From Geobacteraceae bacterium (GTDB taxonomy: Bacteria; Desulfobacterota; Desulfuromonadia; Geobacterales; DSM-12255): a stretch of DNA of 48,807 bases. Under the pieces are notes generated by a model that was given only the letters and a program-made list of their open reading frames with translations, did no database searches and was not told the origin of the DNA. Position numbers and translations under genes: made by a program. Shown piece after piece: positions 17,756-26,588 of the stretch; the first letter of the stretch is position 1, and each line of letters opens with the position of its first letter. Location: positions 1 to 48,807 of the forward strand of contig JACABD010000028.1 in NCBI GenBank assembly GCA_013377075.1, written 5' to 3'.

Positions 17756-18619
17756 TTAATGAACACCTATATTAAGTACAGTATCAAGATTAAGAAGAAT
17801 CAGCATCCTGTTGTCAAAACGGCCAAGACCTGCCACAAAGTCCCGGTCAATTCCATCCAGAACAGCCGGCGGAGCTTCAATGTCGCTCTTTTTAACCCTT
17901 GCGACCTGGATTACTTCATCAACAAGAACACCGCAAAAGCCTGAATCCTGCTTTAAAACCACTATCCGCTCTCTTCCCGTAGGCGCTGAAACAGGCATGG
18001 AAAGTCTCAGGCGCATATCCATGACGGGGATTACAACACCTCGAAGCGAGATCACACCGGAGATAAAGAGAGGCATTCTAGGGACTTCTGTGACATCTCT
18101 GGGTTTAATGATCTCTTTGATTGCCATGATACTGATTGCGTACTCTTCACTGGCAATCCTGAAGCATAAATGTTCCTCGACATCGTCAAAACCATAGAGA
18201 TTTGTCTGTGCGAGAGAGGATTCGTCTGCCTCCGATGCTGCCTCTCTGCCGGCAAGAATGGTTTCGAGCGGATTATAAAAAGCCTTCGCAAGGACATCAG
18301 CAGTGTCAGGCTTGCAGAGAAAATCCTCTGCCTGCGCAGGAGCCTCTTTAATATTTTTTACTGCAGAGAAATCATCCTGCTGAGTCTCTGAAAGAGCGCT
18401 GCAGGTTTCAAGAGAGCATTCCGGTTCATCAAGGAAAGTATCGTCAGCCGGAATTTCCTCTACAAGATTATTCGCAGAAGAGTCGTACTCTTCAGAGATA
18501 TAGTAATCCATCAACTCAATATCATTACATTCAGCGGGCTCAATTGCCGGAACAGCTGCAACGGATGATTGAGAGATTCTGCTCTCCTTAGCCTTTTTTC
18601 TTATATCAGCCAGATTCAT
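17756..18619 (-). CDS. CheW-like protein with long acidic N-terminal extension
   Basis: A 287-residue protein. The C-terminal half (about 150-285) is a complete CheW domain with IMAIKEIIKPRDVTEVP, VISLRGVVIPVMDMRLR and VDEVIQVARVKKSDI segments. The first 140 residues are acidic and low in predicted structure, rich in Glu, Asp, Ser and Ala, with no recognised domain, and start MNLADIRKKAKES. The start at 18619 is preferred since GGGAAAG precedes it; the frame is open further upstream into the ATPase gene. The extension may tether a second partner. It is the second CheW of the operon. Confidence 0.88.
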   Translation of the reverse strand: MNLADIRKKAKESRISQSSVAAVPAIEPAECNDIELMDYYISEEYDSSANNLVEEIPADDTFLDEPECSLETCSALSETQQDDFSAVKNIKEAPAQAEDFLCKPDTADVLAKAFYNPLETILAGREAASEADESSLAQTNLYGFDDVEEHLCFRIASEEYAISIMAIKEIIKPRDVTEVPRMPLFISGVISLRGVVIPVMDMRLRLSMPVSAPTGRERIVVLKQDSGFCGVLVDEVIQVARVKKSDIEAPPAVLDGIDRDFVAGLGRFDNRMLILLNLDTVLNIGVH

Positions 18620-18638
18620 AAACTTTCCCGAAAACGAG

Positions 18639-19439
18639 TTAAAATAGTAGTTCTGATGCAACAGAATCGACTACAGCAGCATCAATAATCGCCTCATCCC
18701 TTCCATACCCCTCCAGAATCGCATTTGTTGCAATCTGGTTTATCCTGCGCGGCACCCCTTGCGAAAGGTCGTAAATCCTTTGTACCGCATCGGGGGTAAA
18801 AAGCCCGGCAAAGCCACCGGCGACTTCGAGGCGGCAGTCGAGATACTCCTGAACATCATCTATTTCCAGTGGTGTCAGATGAAACTGCATGGTGATTCGC
18901 TGCCTCAAAGGCTCAAAAACCGGAGAAGAAAGCATTCCCCGCAGCTCTGGCTGCCCCATGAGAATAATCGTAATCAGGTTTCTGTCATCTAGCTGAAAAT
19001 TAGTCAAAAGCCTGATCTCGTCAAAGATCTCCATATCAGAGATCAACTGTGCTTCGTCTACAATAAGAACAGGTGACACCCCTTCATTATGCAGCATGAA
19101 GACGGCATCCGCAATCTGGTTGAGGATACTTTCCTTGTCATCAGCCGGTGGCAAAGGAGAGAAAGCGCGGGCAACGCTTCGCAAAAACTCAAGGGCCGAA
19201 AGCCTTGGGTTGACTATGAAGCAGAAGCGATACTCTTCGCCAAGGTTGTCCATCAAAGCCCTTGACAAAGTGGTCTTGCCACAACCGATCTCACCGGTCA
19301 AAAGCGCTATTTCTCTCTCCTCGGCAACATACATCAGCCTGGCAAGAGCCTCTCTATGCCCTCTGCTTAAGTAGAGAAAACGCGGGTCAGGAGTCTTGCT
19401 GAAAGGGCGCTCCGTCATGCAGTAAAAGTCATTGTACAT
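18639..19439 (-). CDS. ExeA/MshM-type AAA ATPase
   Basis: A 266-residue P-loop ATPase of the ExeA/GspA family (AAA_22), usually linked to type II secretion or pilus assembly. The N-terminus MYNDFYCMTERPFSKTPDP is the family signature. Walker A is GEIGCGKTTLS near residue 52, Walker B is LIVDEAQLI near 125, and an arginine-rich QRITMQFHLTPL segment follows. There is no C-terminal membrane helix or peptidoglycan-binding domain, which classical ExeA has. It begins five bases after the cheA stop, so it is clearly part of the chemosensory operon, an uncommon location. Confidence 0.88.
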   Translation of the reverse strand: MYNDFYCMTERPFSKTPDPRFLYLSRGHREALARLMYVAEEREIALLTGEIGCGKTTLSRALMDNLGEEYRFCFIVNPRLSALEFLRSVARAFSPLPPADDKESILNQIADAVFMLHNEGVSPVLIVDEAQLISDMEIFDEIRLLTNFQLDDRNLITIILMGQPELRGMLSSPVFEPLRQRITMQFHLTPLEIDDVQEYLDCRLEVAGGFAGLFTPDAVQRIYDLSQGVPRRINQIATNAILEGYGRDEAIIDAAVVDSVASELLF

Positions 19440-19444
19440 AACGC

Positions 19445-21487
19445 TCAGATATGCCCTCCACCTTTTGTTGCCTCATGGATTATACCGCTTACGTCAAGCA
19501 CCAGAATAGTACGCTGATCACCAAGGTCTGCCGCTCCCGAGATTCCCTTGAGCCCGTCAAACATTGTACCAAGAGCTTTTATGACTATATCCTGCTGACC
19601 AAGAAGGTCATCCACAACTATGCCAAGTCGCTTTTCAGCAACCCCGACGATAACCACAAAGAAAGAATCTGAGTCGCTTCCCTTGTTTTCGAGATTAAAG
19701 AAATGGTTCAGCCGAAGCAGAGGGAGAGTACTTTCGCGAAGCTGAATAACCTCTTTTTTTTCAACTGTCTGGATATCTTTTTTATCAAGCATTATCGATT
19801 CGAGAACAGAGGTTATCGGCAGGGCATAAAAACGCCCGGCAGTCGTTATAATCAGCGCCTTTATAATTGCCAGCGTTATCGGCAGAGTTATAATCATCCT
19901 GCTCCCCTGGCCAAGAGAAGTGACGACATCAACCATTCCACTGACAGCGGCAATATTGTTTTTAACCACATCCATGCCTACGCCACGGCCTGAAATTTCG
20001 CTCACCTTTTCACTTGTGGAGAAACCGGGAAGAAAGATCAGATCTACTATTTCCCGTTCAGAAAGCATCTCTGAAGGGGAGATAATCCCTCTTTCGACAG
20101 CTTTCTTCCTGACCTTATCAACATCAATTCCCCTGCCGTCATCCTCCACCTCAATGACAACATGGTTCCCCTTCTGATAGGAGGATAGCTTGATCATTCC
20201 TCGCTCAGACTTGCCGGATGCGACCCTGTCAGCCGGGAGCTCTATACCGTGGTCGATGGAGTTCCTTATAATATGCATAAGCGGATCGGCAATATCCTCC
20301 ATGATCAGCTTGTCAAGTTCAGTATCAGCTCCGTAGGTTCGCAGTTCAACCTTTTTCCCTTGCTCCTTGGAGATTTTCCTTACAATCCGTCCCATCTTTT
20401 CATAAAGCTGGCCAACCGGAATCATCCTGATCTCCATAACACCCTTTTGCAGCTCGTTAAGTTTACGTTCAAGGGTCTTGGCAGCCTTCTGCAGTTCTGT
20501 CAACTGAGAAGTTTGACCTATCTGGCGCATCTTCTCGGCGACATCGGCAATGGTAGAGTGGGAGAGCACCAACTCACCGACAATGTTCATCAGGTCGTCA
20601 AGCTTTCCTATATCAACCCTGACGGTTCTGCTCATGCTTTTTGCGGTTATTGTGCTGTCCTGCTGGATTGCAGCCAGACTCTCTTCAGGTTCAATATCCG
20701 CCTGGAAAACTTCTGATTGCGTTGCTGTCGAAGCGGCTTTACCCAGCAGCCGCACCGATGCATTGGATTCAGAAACAAGCAGTGTAACCTCGTTGATTAC
20801 CAGTGCTGAGCCAAAGAGAATTTCAAAATCAATGGAGGATTCTAAGTTTACACCGACGCTGGGGAGAGTGCTGATCACCTCGCCGGATTTTTTGAGAGCC
20901 TCATTCAATTCGGCAAGATCCTGATCAAATGTGGCAAGAGAAAAAGATGCAAGGACAGAGTAGATGTTTCTTGATTTTTTAAGATTTTCAAGAAGCCGGT
21001 GTTCTTCGTACTCAGTAAGAGCGTTGAGCATGGACGAAGGTAAGCCGAGGGAAGAGATTATCGAGTCGCTGTCATTGGCAACAGGAACAGATATGGCGCT
21101 ATTGATACGCTCCACGAGGTTACCCGTGGATTGTTCCTCTGCACCGCTATCACTTAAGTTGCGGGTCATTGATCCTAGCGCTTCAAGGGAGTCCATGAGA
21201 AGGGTCATTACGTGTGGGGTGAAACTTATTTTCCCCAGCCTCAGTGAGTCAAGGAGGTTTTCAAGATTATGTGACAACTCCTGAACACCGGTAAAACCGA
21301 ACATCCCGGCAAGCCCTTTAAGTGAATGAGCACCTCTGAAGACGGAATTAAGGGTATCAGGATTACATTCGCCACCATCAACGGTATCACTCATGACACC
21401 TAGATCGCAGCAGAGCTGGTCAATTATCTCCTCAGCCTCGGCGAGAAAGTCCTTTACGGCTTTTCCGGATATTTCGGTCATTGACAT
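19445..21487 (-). CDS. cheA: Chemotaxis histidine kinase CheA
   Basis: A 680-residue kinase that passes phosphate to the operon's receivers. Domains in order: HPt with phosphorylated H54 in GAHSLKG; a linker region (about 130-280) without a recognisable P2 domain; dimerisation helices near 290-360; ATP-binding domain with N-box RNSIDHGIE, G1 EVEDDGRGID and GRGVGMDVVK; and a C-terminal CheW-like domain (about 545-675). All catalytic motifs are intact. A GGAG site lies five bases before ATG. No C-terminal receiver is fused. Confidence 0.96.
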   Translation of the reverse strand: MSMTEISGKAVKDFLAEAEEIIDQLCCDLGVMSDTVDGGECNPDTLNSVFRGAHSLKGLAGMFGFTGVQELSHNLENLLDSLRLGKISFTPHVMTLLMDSLEALGSMTRNLSDSGAEEQSTGNLVERINSAISVPVANDSDSIISSLGLPSSMLNALTEYEEHRLLENLKKSRNIYSVLASFSLATFDQDLAELNEALKKSGEVISTLPSVGVNLESSIDFEILFGSALVINEVTLLVSESNASVRLLGKAASTATQSEVFQADIEPEESLAAIQQDSTITAKSMSRTVRVDIGKLDDLMNIVGELVLSHSTIADVAEKMRQIGQTSQLTELQKAAKTLERKLNELQKGVMEIRMIPVGQLYEKMGRIVRKISKEQGKKVELRTYGADTELDKLIMEDIADPLMHIIRNSIDHGIELPADRVASGKSERGMIKLSSYQKGNHVVIEVEDDGRGIDVDKVRKKAVERGIISPSEMLSEREIVDLIFLPGFSTSEKVSEISGRGVGMDVVKNNIAAVSGMVDVVTSLGQGSRMIITLPITLAIIKALIITTAGRFYALPITSVLESIMLDKKDIQTVEKKEVIQLRESTLPLLRLNHFFNLENKGSDSDSFFVVIVGVAEKRLGIVVDDLLGQQDIVIKALGTMFDGLKGISGAADLGDQRTILVLDVSGIIHEATKGGGHI

Positions 21488-21530
21488 GAAAACTCCATAA
21501 ACAGAGTATGTTAAGAGGTTATGGCTGTTC

Positions 21531-21896
21531 TCAGCCGATATATTTTACTATCAACTCCTGCAACCTTACCGGATTAATCGGCTTCACCAGGTATTCGTTT
21601 GCCCCCAGTGAAAGCCCTTTTTCAACATCTTTTTCACGCCCTTCGGTTGATATGATAAAAAGCGGCGTGGCAGCATAGTTTGGACTTTTACGAACATAAC
21701 TTATCAGCTCTAGACCGTTTATATCAGGCATATTGATATCGGTAATTATCAGATCGACCTTTTCCCGCGGCAGCAGCCTGAGCGCCTCAAAGCCGCTGGC
21801 AGCCTCTACGACCTCATAGTCACCACAAGACTCTATCGTCGAAATTAGCAGAGATCGCATTGTCGCAGAGTCTTCAGTGACAAGTATCCTCCTCAT
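21531..21896 (-). CDS. CheY-like response regulator
   Basis: A 121-residue receiver with E8-D9, phosphoacceptor D53 in TDINMPDINGLELI, a Ser-Thr pair in FIISTEGRE and lysine in LVKPI. An AGGAGG site precedes the ATG, which overlaps the stop of the PATAN gene (ATGA). Being just before cheA, it is a likely primary phosphate acceptor. The STEGRE segment matches the TTEGAQ form of the receiver at 10870. Confidence 0.93.
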   Translation of the reverse strand: MRRILVTEDSATMRSLLISTIESCGDYEVVEAASGFEALRLLPREKVDLIITDINMPDINGLELISYVRKSPNYAATPLFIISTEGREKDVEKGLSLGANEYLVKPINPVRLQELIVKYIG

Positions 21897-23557
21897 AAAA
21901 CCTCCTGGTCCCTTTTCATAAGCCTTTCCGTCAAAAGAGCTTTCTCCATTGCAACGCCTGCCTGTGACAGGAAAATCTCCAGTGAATCAGTATCCCCAAG
22001 GCTGGATGAGTCCGGATTATCCCCGTAGAGAACGGCAAAAACCTTCCCTTCGCTAACAAGTGGCCCAAGAAAGACCTCTGCAGGGGCTCCGCCAATATTT
22101 TCAAACAGATAATCGTTCCAGTGACATTTCGCTGGTGCCATCTTCGTCGTAGCGTTTGTCCTGAAGACCTCGGAGAAGATTGACTCTTCGTCTTTCGGTA
22201 TTTTCATGTTACGGATAACCATGTCGGCAGCCATACCACCGCACTCAATACCGAACTGGCCGATGCCGACAACATGATTCTCCTTGACGAGAAAGATGAC
22301 CGCCCGCCCGACAAACTCCGATGCGAATCGCAGCAGAAGAAGAATCACTCCGCCTCCAAGAGACGGATCACCAAGCTCCTCCAGCATACCGCGCAACAGG
22401 GATATGCCTGTACTTGGAACTACCGTGGAAGAGGCATGATCACCGGTATCACCAAGCTCAAGCCGCAGCTCATCACCAAGGTTAACATCAATCAGCGGGT
22501 TCTCTTCAGAAACGCCGGAGATGATCTTTTCAATGGACAGCTTTATCCGTGAGGCAAAATCCCCGGTAATTTTTGCGTCTGCAAGTTCGCTCTTGCGCGG
22601 TTTGAGGATAAACTCTGCACCAGTCTCGCGAATACGTCTTTCAGCATCACTGTTGCGGTAGTCAGACATGACCAGAACCGGCAATTCGGGGAAGTTACTA
22701 TGTATAAGTTCCAGCAGTTCAAGTCCGCCAAGCACACCGGATCCGTCCATACGAGGCATTATCAGGTCAAGAAGGACAGACGGTCGATCACCGGCCCGAA
22801 AGAGCGTATCTATGGTGATCAGCGCATCCTCGCTCTTTGAAAATGTAAAGACGGCACTGCCGAGACCGGTAAGAAGCTCTGCAAGAAAATCCCTGACTGT
22901 TTGATCATCTTCAACAATAACAATTTCGTTGCTGCCAAGATGGGCCTGATCCGACAGCGGCTCCTGACGAACCGGCTCAGATACTTCCTGAATAGATGAA
23001 CTAACCAGATCAAGATGCTCATCTTCGAGAGTATCACCACGGTGACGCTTCTCATCAATGATTCTTGACCCTTCCATTGCCAGGAACTGCGGGTTCAACC
23101 CCTGCTGGAGCATGAACTGCAAAGGATCTACCTTCGAATCATCTATGGTCTCGATATCATCCTGAAGCTCAAATTCGAAACTCCCCTCATCCCATGAAAA
23201 GAATGAGTAGACAACCCGTTCGATCTGCTCCCTGACAACCGCTTCGATCTGTTCAACAGGGATATTGAATCTGTTTATCAGTATGGGGCCAAGGCGCTCC
23301 TTGTAAGCGCTGGCCTGTTGAACCTGTAGCGCCTTGTTCAGACACTCCTCGTCAACCACTTTGCGTTTTACCAGATCCTCACCGAGAAAATACCTGATGC
23401 TGCTGGACGTTGCCCGGACAACCTGTCCGAAGCGAAATACAACAATGCCCTGGCGTCCTCTGCTGTGCAGAGTCAGAACACCCGACTTTCTGCTGAGACT
23501 GACGATCTGAAGAATCTCGCCAAGCCCCAGATCTGCCAGATTACCTACCAGGCTCAC
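21893..23557 (-). CDS. PATAN (DUF4388)-receiver-GAF-like protein, first gene of the chemosensory operon
   Basis: A 554-residue protein. Residues 1-150 form a DUF4388/PATAN domain with LGEILQIVSLSRKSGVLTL and a FFSWDEGSFEFE end, as in gliding and twitching regulators such as PatA. Residues about 212-335 are a receiver with EDD, phosphoacceptor in LLDLIMPRMDG, a serine in MSDYR and lysine in LKPRK; the loop after DG carries a five-residue insertion (SGVLG). The C-terminal 170 residues look GAF-like. The start codon is GTG at 23557 with GGAG upstream. It heads the operon behind a promoter at 23589-23617. Confidence 0.85.
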   Translation of the reverse strand: MSLVGNLADLGLGEILQIVSLSRKSGVLTLHSRGRQGIVVFRFGQVVRATSSSIRYFLGEDLVKRKVVDEECLNKALQVQQASAYKERLGPILINRFNIPVEQIEAVVREQIERVVYSFFSWDEGSFEFELQDDIETIDDSKVDPLQFMLQQGLNPQFLAMEGSRIIDEKRHRGDTLEDEHLDLVSSSIQEVSEPVRQEPLSDQAHLGSNEIVIVEDDQTVRDFLAELLTGLGSAVFTFSKSEDALITIDTLFRAGDRPSVLLDLIMPRMDGSGVLGGLELLELIHSNFPELPVLVMSDYRNSDAERRIRETGAEFILKPRKSELADAKITGDFASRIKLSIEKIISGVSEENPLIDVNLGDELRLELGDTGDHASSTVVPSTGISLLRGMLEELGDPSLGGGVILLLLRFASEFVGRAVIFLVKENHVVGIGQFGIECGGMAADMVIRNMKIPKDEESIFSEVFRTNATTKMAPAKCHWNDYLFENIGGAPAEVFLGPLVSEGKVFAVLYGDNPDSSSLGDTDSLEIFLSQAGVAMEKALLTERLMKRDQEVL

Positions 23558-23588
23558 TTTATATCACTCCGATGGCTTAAATTCGGAC

Positions 23589-23617
23589 ATCATACCCGAC
23601 AGTGCAGGCTTCGTAAA
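23589..23617 (-). promoter_or_regulatory. Candidate promoter of the chemosensory operon
   Basis: On the minus strand TTTACG (23617-23612) and TATGAT (23594-23589) are exactly 17 bp apart, between the der stop and the GTG of the PATAN gene. The start site would be near 23582, with a leader of about 25 nt. Confidence 0.55.
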
Positions 23618-23636
23618 GGTTTTAGAAAGAGTTCTT

Positions 23637-24962
23637 TCATGATTTTTTCATCTTATCCCTACCCCGGAACATCAGCTTTATCGGCGTCCCGTTAAAACCG
23701 AATGCTTCGCGAAACTTGTTGGTGATGTAGCGTTCATAGGAAAAGTGAATTCCTTCTGGCTGATTGGTGAAGATTACAAATGAAGGCGGCTTGATTGCCA
23801 CCTGGGTTGCAAAGTAAAACTTGACCCTTCTGCCACTGGAGAGCGGCGCATGGTGGGACTCTACAGCTTCTTTGAAGACATTGTTCAGATCGGCAGTTGA
23901 GACACGCTTGGTATACTGCTCCATCAGGGCATCGACCTCACTCATGATCTTGCCGGTGCGCTGACCGGTCTTTGCCGAGACAAAGACAATCGGCGCAAAG
24001 GAGAGATATTTGAAACCCATCCTGATACTCTCGGTAAACTTCCCAATGGAGGAATTATCTTTTTCAACAGTATCCCACTTGTTCACCACAAAGAGGCATG
24101 AACGCCCGGCTTCATAGGCATAACCGGCGATTTTGGTATCATGCTCCGTAACCCCCTCTTCAGCATTGATGACGATGAGAACAACATCGGCCCGTTCGAT
24201 ACTGCGCAGGGCGTCGACAACGCTGTAGGTCTCAATCTTCAGGGTAACTTTTCCTTTTCGTCTGATCCCGGCAGTATCAATGAGCATGTAGCGCTTCTTG
24301 TTGCAGTAAAAGAACGTATCGATAGAGTCCCGCGTCGTTCCGGCAACAGGATTTGCAACCGAACGCTCGAAACCGAGGAGGCGATTGACAAGGGAGGATT
24401 TACCAACATTCGGACGGCCAATGACTGCTATTTTAGTCAACTCCTCCTCTTCAACAACCAGGGCCGATTTCGGGAAGACGGCAACAATCTCATCCATGAG
24501 ATCGCCAACACCGCGGTTATGGGCCGAGGATATAGGGTAGAAGGTATCAATGCCGAGTTCGTAAAACTCCGATGAAAGAGCCTCCACCTTGTCGCCGTCA
24601 ACCTTGTTGACCACATAGAATACCGGCTTTTTAATCCTGCGAAGCATCGAGGCGACTTCCCGATCAGCCGCTGTCAGTCCTGCTCTGCCGTCCATGAGAA
24701 AGATGATGACATCGGCCTCTTCCATGGCAAGCTGGGACTGTGTCCTCATCTGCTGCAGGAGCAGATCCTGGCTTACCGGCTCAAATCCACCGGTATCAAT
24801 GAGGATGAACGGCACGTCAAATCTGTCCACATTTGCATAATTACGGTCACGGGTAACCCCGGGCATATCGTCGACAATGGCTTTTCTCTCGCCAATCAGC
24901 CTGTTAAAAAGGGTCGATTTGCCCACATTCGGGCGTCCTACTATGGCTACAATCGGTTTCAT
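23637..24962 (-). CDS. der: Ribosome-biogenesis GTPase Der (EngA)
   Basis: A 441-residue protein with two tandem GTPase domains, required for 50S subunit assembly. G1 motifs [14 protein letters not shown] (near residue 8) and [14 protein letters not shown] (near 182), both DTAG/DTGG G3 motifs and both NKxD (NKVD, NKWD) are intact; a C-terminal KH-like domain follows. Its ATG overlaps the era stop (TGATG), so era-der are coupled. The chemosensory operon starts 79 nt downstream on the same strand. Confidence 0.97.
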   Translation of the reverse strand: MKPIVAIVGRPNVGKSTLFNRLIGERKAIVDDMPGVTRDRNYANVDRFDVPFILIDTGGFEPVSQDLLLQQMRTQSQLAMEEADVIIFLMDGRAGLTAADREVASMLRRIKKPVFYVVNKVDGDKVEALSSEFYELGIDTFYPISSAHNRGVGDLMDEIVAVFPKSALVVEEEELTKIAVIGRPNVGKSSLVNRLLGFERSVANPVAGTTRDSIDTFFYCNKKRYMLIDTAGIRRKGKVTLKIETYSVVDALRSIERADVVLIVINAEEGVTEHDTKIAGYAYEAGRSCLFVVNKWDTVEKDNSSIGKFTESIRMGFKYLSFAPIVFVSAKTGQRTGKIMSEVDALMEQYTKRVSTADLNNVFKEAVESHHAPLSSGRRVKFYFATQVAIKPPSFVIFTNQPEGIHFSYERYITNKFREAFGFNGTPIKLMFRGRDKMKKS

Positions 24963-25852
24963 CAGTATCCAAACTCCTTCAGTTTCTGAGGATTATCACT
25001 CCAGTCCTTTGAAACCTTGACAAACAGCTCCAGAAAAACCTTTTCAGCAAGAAAACGCTCAATCTCCTGGCGCGCAGCAGTGCCGATTCGCTTGAGCATT
25101 TCACCTTTCTTGCCGATGATGATCCCCTTTTGCGAATCACGCTCGACAATTATCGCAGCAGATATGGCTATAAGCCCGTTAGGACGCTCCTTGAAGCTCT
25201 CCACCTGCACAGCCACGGAATACGGCACTTCATCGTGTGTTAACCTGAATATTTTCTCCCTGACCATCTCCGCCACGACAAAGCGCTCCGGCAGATCGGT
25301 AAGAATATCGTCGGGGAAATATGCAGGCCCAGTGGGAAGATAGCCGCAGACCAGCTCCACAAGCCGCTCCACACCATCACCTTTCTGGGCGGAAACAGGG
25401 ATGATCTCCTTGAACGGAAAGAATTCACTGTAAGTCTCGATGGATTTCAAAAGCCGCTCTTTCTCAACAAGATCAACCTTGTTTATCACCAAAAAAACCG
25501 GCGCAGTGACTGAAGCAAGCAGCTCATCGATCATCTCCTTTTCAGAAGAGGGCGAAGTATTCGCCTCCACCAGAAAAAGGATTACATCGACCCCTGAAAC
25601 CGCCTCCATGGCAGTATCCACCAGAGAGCGGTTCAATCGGGACTTCGCCTTGTGAACCCCCGGAGTATCGACAAAGACAATCTGTCCGGACGGAACATTG
25701 TGAATCCCCTGAATCCGGTTTCTGGTGGTCTGTGGCTTGTCCGAAGTTATGACTATCTTTTCGCCGAGGATGGCGTTCAGAAGCGTTGATTTACCTACGT
25801 TAGGCCTGCCGACAATTGCGGCGAAACCTGAATGGAATGGGGGTTGTGACAC
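24962..25852 (-). CDS. era: GTPase Era
   Basis: A 296-residue GTPase that binds the 3' end of 16S rRNA during 30S maturation. G1 [13 protein letters not shown]3 DTPGVH, NKVD and the C-terminal KH domain with [11 protein letters not shown] are present. The start codon is GTG at 25852 with AGGAG six bases upstream. It heads the era-der pair. Confidence 0.97.
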   Translation of the reverse strand: MSQPPFHSGFAAIVGRPNVGKSTLLNAILGEKIVITSDKPQTTRNRIQGIHNVPSGQIVFVDTPGVHKAKSRLNRSLVDTAMEAVSGVDVILFLVEANTSPSSEKEMIDELLASVTAPVFLVINKVDLVEKERLLKSIETYSEFFPFKEIIPVSAQKGDGVERLVELVCGYLPTGPAYFPDDILTDLPERFVVAEMVREKIFRLTHDEVPYSVAVQVESFKERPNGLIAISAAIIVERDSQKGIIIGKKGEMLKRIGTAARQEIERFLAEKVFLELFVKVSKDWSDNPQKLKEFGY

Positions 25853-26245
25853 TCAAATCTCCTAAATAAACTGATAATTTATATTGCAAACTGCATTTTT
25901 GTACATAGAGACAATATACAATCTCTACCTTTTCAGCAAGCTCAGTTAATTCGAACGCTCCGGAGTGGGAAATGACTTTCCAGGTCAGGTCACCAGAATG
26001 GGACTTAAACGGCATATTTCTGTCATTTAACGCATCCGAATCTTTATTTAACGGTAATTCATTGCAGAAAAACTGTGGCGTACTGATTCCATTAATTCTA
26101 ACTTACATGCAATCTTACAGGAAACTTATTGGCGGTTTTTTGTCTAAATCTTTCCACCGCATTTTCATTAAGATGGCTGGCTTTGCACACTCCATTACCA
26201 GGCGAAAAATTCATCCTGCATGAAACATATTGTTATTGCCCACCA
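25853..26245. other. AT-rich intergenic region between era and the sigma-54-like promoter
   Basis: No reading frame here has a credible ribosome site. The DNA is visibly richer in A and T than its flanks. It must hold the era promoter on the minus strand, but I see no convincing -35/-10 pair. A short interrupted inverted repeat AGAGA...TCTCT spans about 25916-25936. Confidence 0.5.
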
Positions 26246-26261
26246 TTGGCACAGCGCTAGC
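26246..26261 (+). promoter_or_regulatory. Candidate sigma-54 promoter
   Basis: TTGGCAC (26246-26252) and TAGC (26258-26261) give GG and GC exactly ten bases apart, which is the invariant spacing of -24/-12 promoters; the -12 box differs from TTGC by one base. Transcription would begin near 26273, 44 nt before the small membrane gene at 26317. Confidence 0.5.
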
Positions 26262-26316
26262 ACTCATTAAAATAAAAAGCGCGCACTTTATCACAAACAA
26301 TCCGTGGAGGTCAGTC

Positions 26317-26439
26317 ATGATTCTTGTAGCGACTATTATCATCGTCCCGTCAATTTTGGCCCTGGTAGCACAGTACGTCTGCTACCTGCAGTACATCGAA
26401 GCAAAACCGTCCCTTTCTGCGGAGTATGTTACGGCTTAG
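26317..26439 (+). CDS. Small single-span membrane protein, 40 residues, unknown
   Basis: A 40-codon frame starting MILVATIIIVPSILALVAQ with one transmembrane helix (residues 2-20), then a short tail with YCLQYIEAKPSLSAEY-type polar residues (actual order: VCYLQYIEAKP). GGAGG lies seven bases before the ATG, a near-perfect ribosome site, which is the main reason to believe it. A longer frame from 26230 has no ribosome site and would begin before the promoter. It has its own candidate sigma-54 promoter and a terminator, so it forms a one-gene unit. I recognise no family. Confidence 0.65.
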   Translation: MILVATIIIVPSILALVAQYVCYLQYIEAKPSLSAEYVTA

Positions 26440-26474
26440 TGACTGAGTCAGTTTAAACATAATCCGGAATTACA

Positions 26475-26520
26475 GCGGCAGGCAGAGTTCTGTTTTACAG
26501 AGCAGCTCCTGCCGTTTTTT
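26475..26520 (+). terminator. Rho-independent terminator after the small membrane gene
   Basis: CGGCAGG (26476-26482) pairs with CCTGCCG (26508-26514) and six T follow (26515-26520). It lies 36 nt after the 40-aa frame's stop. Confidence 0.75.
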
Positions 26521-26588
26521 CGTCTGCATAACCACAGTTCCAGCGACATCCATACGCAACTCCCCCTCAGGCCATGGATTCAAATGTC

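Noticed and set aside
26230-26439. Longer form of the small membrane gene (69 codons)
   Set aside because: Its start lies before the candidate promoter and lacks a ribosome site; the ATG at 26317 has a strong one.
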